Positions 5,600 to 6,573 of a DNA stretch of 6,573 bases are shown one piece after another. The DNA is from MGR-bin208 sp043780275 (lineage in GTDB: Bacteria > Bacteroidota > Bacteroidia > Chitinophagales > Chitinophagaceae), in contig JAYWCV010000106.1 in assembly GCA_043780275.1 (NCBI GenBank), positions 1 through 6,573 of the forward strand, given 5' to 3'. Position numbers and translations under genes: made by a program. Under the pieces are notes generated by a model, which had not been told where the DNA came from, ran no database searches, and was given only the letters and a program-made list of their open reading frames with translations. The number at the start of each line of letters is the position of its first letter. Position 1 is the first letter of the stretch.

Positions 5600-6166
5600 T
5601 TATTTCATTTTTCGTTTCCAGCAATCTGTTACATGATCATCCACTAAACCGGTAGCCTGCATAAAAGCATAACAAATTGTTGAGCCCACAAATTTGAAAT
5701 TTTTTTTTAAAAGATCTGCACTCATCGCATCACTCTCTTTTGTTTTGGCCGGAATTTCTTTCATCTCTTTCCAATGATTAATGATTGGTTTTTGATGGAC
5801 GAACCCCCATATATAATTATCAAAGCTTCCAAATTCTTTTTGAATAAGGAGAAAAGAATTTGCATTTTGAATGGTTGATTTTATTTTCAAGGTATTCCGA
5901 ATGATTCCCTCGTTTGTAATAAGGATGTCAAACTTCTTGTTGTCGTACGTACTGATTTTTTTGATATTCCAATTATCAAAAGCCAATCGATAATTTTCTC
6001 GTTTTTTTAAAACGGTGTGCCAGCTTAGTCCTGCTTGTGCTCCTTCAAGAATCAGCATTTCAAAAAACCGCCTATCGTCATGCACGGGAATTCCCCATTC
6101 ATTATCGTGATATTGTTTGTACAAATCATGCTTTAAGCACCAGGCACATCGCTTCAGCTCTTTCAT
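5600..6166 (-). CDS. tag: 3-methyladenine DNA glycosylase I (Tag)
   Basis: Tag removes 3-methyladenine from alkylated DNA as the first step of base-excision repair. The 188 residues match the family length (E. coli 187). The zinc site of the E. coli enzyme (Cys4, His17, His175, Cys179) is fully matched by Cys7 in RCAW, His20 in YHDNEWG, His178 and Cys182 in DDHVTDCW. The lesion-pocket block LEGAQAGLSWHTVLKKRENYR spans 40-60, with Glu41 and Trp49 at the positions of E. coli Glu38 and Trp46. The segment NFKFVGSTICYAFMQATGLVDDH is typical of the C-terminal half, and it contains the helix-hairpin-helix-related part of the fold. The ATG at 6166 overlaps the TGA of the upstream exonuclease gene by 4 bp (ATGA), a sign of coupled translation. 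No LexA or Ada site can be judged because the operon start is outside the window. Identification is secure. Confidence 0.97.
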   Translation of the reverse strand: MKELKRCAWCLKHDLYKQYHDNEWGIPVHDDRRFFEMLILEGAQAGLSWHTVLKKRENYRLAFDNWNIKKISTYDNKKFDILITNEGIIRNTLKIKSTIQNANSFLLIQKEFGSFDNYIWGFVHQKPIINHWKEMKEIPAKTKESDAMSADLLKKNFKFVGSTICYAFMQATGLVDDHVTDCWKRKMK

Positions 6167-6573
6167 GCTGGTTTTATTTCAATATTATTTTCAGCAATTA
6201 AATCTTCGGCACACATTTTTAAATAAATCTGTGTCAGGGTAATTACATCTTTCTGACAGTAATGTACAATGCGTTGAATGTTTTTTTCTTTCCAGAAAAC
6301 ATCGGCAACCATGCTGCCATCGATATCATCTTTTGGAGTAGAAATTCCAAATATGTGTGCCAATAAAATCAATGAGGTATAACTTTTATAGTCGCCGAAT
6401 TTCCAAAGTTCCAGGGTATCCAGATGACTTATTTCCCATGGCTTTTTCCCGGCAATATTTAAAATAGGTGGGATAACAATATTGTTAATAATCATTCGCC
6501 GGCATAAATAGGGAAAATCAAATTCTTTACCATTGTGTGCACAAAGAAATTTATTTCCGGAAAGACACCATTT
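6163..6573 (-). CDS. Predicted 3'-5' exonuclease of the PolB-exonuclease-like family, C-terminal part (5' end outside window)
   Basis: The frame is open from the right edge; 136 residues and a TGA stop are visible. This looks like the stand-alone exonuclease family related to the proofreading domain of DNA polymerase B (DnaQ-like, RNase H fold), expected to degrade single-stranded 3' ends with two metal ions. Exo II is visible as AHNGKEFDFP (Asn14 and Asp19 of the fragment) and Exo III as YCQKDV (Tyr105 and Asp109, Yx3D type). A conserved LDTLELWKFGDYKS block lies between them. Exo I (DxE) must lie beyond the edge. Met27 of the fragment (ATG 6495) is internal, since the Exo II motif lies before it. 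The 4-bp overlap with tag suggests a shared role in DNA repair, as does the family. What DNA substrate it takes is unknown. Confidence 0.87.
   Translation of the reverse strand, partial: KWCLSGNKFLCAHNGKEFDFPYLCRRMIINNIVIPPILNIAGKKPWEISHLDTLELWKFGDYKSYTSLILLAHIFGISTPKDDIDGSMVADVFWKEKNIQRIVHYCQKDVITLTQIYLKMCAEDLIAENNIEIKPA

Noticed and set aside
5598..5624. Upstream ATG of the RidA-like gene
   Set aside because: It would overlap tag by 25 bp and add nine residues not seen in the family; ATG 5597 fits the usual N-terminus.
5222..5636. Open + strand frames opposite the RidA-like gene
   Set aside because: They are antisense to a well-supported gene and resemble no protein I know.
6493..6495. 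ATG 6495 as start of the exonuclease gene
   Set aside because: The Exo II motif lies upstream of it in the same frame and the frame stays open to the window edge.

Overview
The window reads as chromosomal DNA of a Bacteroidota bacterium, most likely a Chitinophagaceae-type member of the Chitinophagia. Support is AT-rich DNA, A-rich leaders without clear Shine-Dalgarno sequences, an ArsR and ArsM of the Bacteroidota style with Cys-Cys tails, and best recalled resemblance of the proteins to that phylum. The taxonomic call is inference from memory, not a database search.

Layout: (1) At the left edge, on the + strand, is the C-terminal part of quinolinate synthase (nadA, 1-378). It is followed by the wreck of a ChaN-family secreted protein gene (413-763), which keeps its signal peptide and its C-terminus but has lost its middle and carries an in-frame TGA. 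(2) On the - strand, transcribed from about 2540 down to 757, is a compact arsenic detoxification operon in the order arsR, arsM, arsC. A perfect 11-bp-arm palindrome lies just upstream of arsR and is the probable ArsR operator. The last 7 bp of arsC overlap, tail to tail, the last codons of the ChaN remnant. (3) The rest of the window (2722-6573) is a - strand gene run. In transcription order it is: the C-terminal part of a PolB-type 3'-5' exonuclease (5' end outside the window), 3-methyladenine DNA glycosylase I (tag), a RidA/YjgF-like protein lacking the usual catalytic Arg, an MmcQ/YjbR-family protein, a class I/II PLP aminotransferase (YbdL/kynurenine-aminotransferase-like) with a TTG start, and a ten-helix EamA/DMT transporter. 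The first four genes are packed with 4-bp overlap or 1-2-bp gaps; the next gaps are 39 and 43 bp.

How it fits together: arsenate would be reduced to arsenite by the ArsC phosphatase-fold reductase, and arsenite methylated by ArsM with S-adenosylmethionine. ArsR would release the operator when it binds As(III). No arsenite efflux pump (ArsB/Acr3) is in the window, so this locus as seen relies on reduction plus methylation. The second run joins two DNA-maintenance genes to small-molecule genes (RidA-like, aminotransferase, exporter); their co-transcription is suggested by spacing, but a shared pathway is not shown. I see no RNA genes, CRISPR, insertion sequences or attachment sites, and no clearly undescribed system. 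The most noteworthy items are the doubly broken ChaN gene, the operator palindrome, the pump-less ars operon and the Arg-less RidA beside a PLP enzyme.
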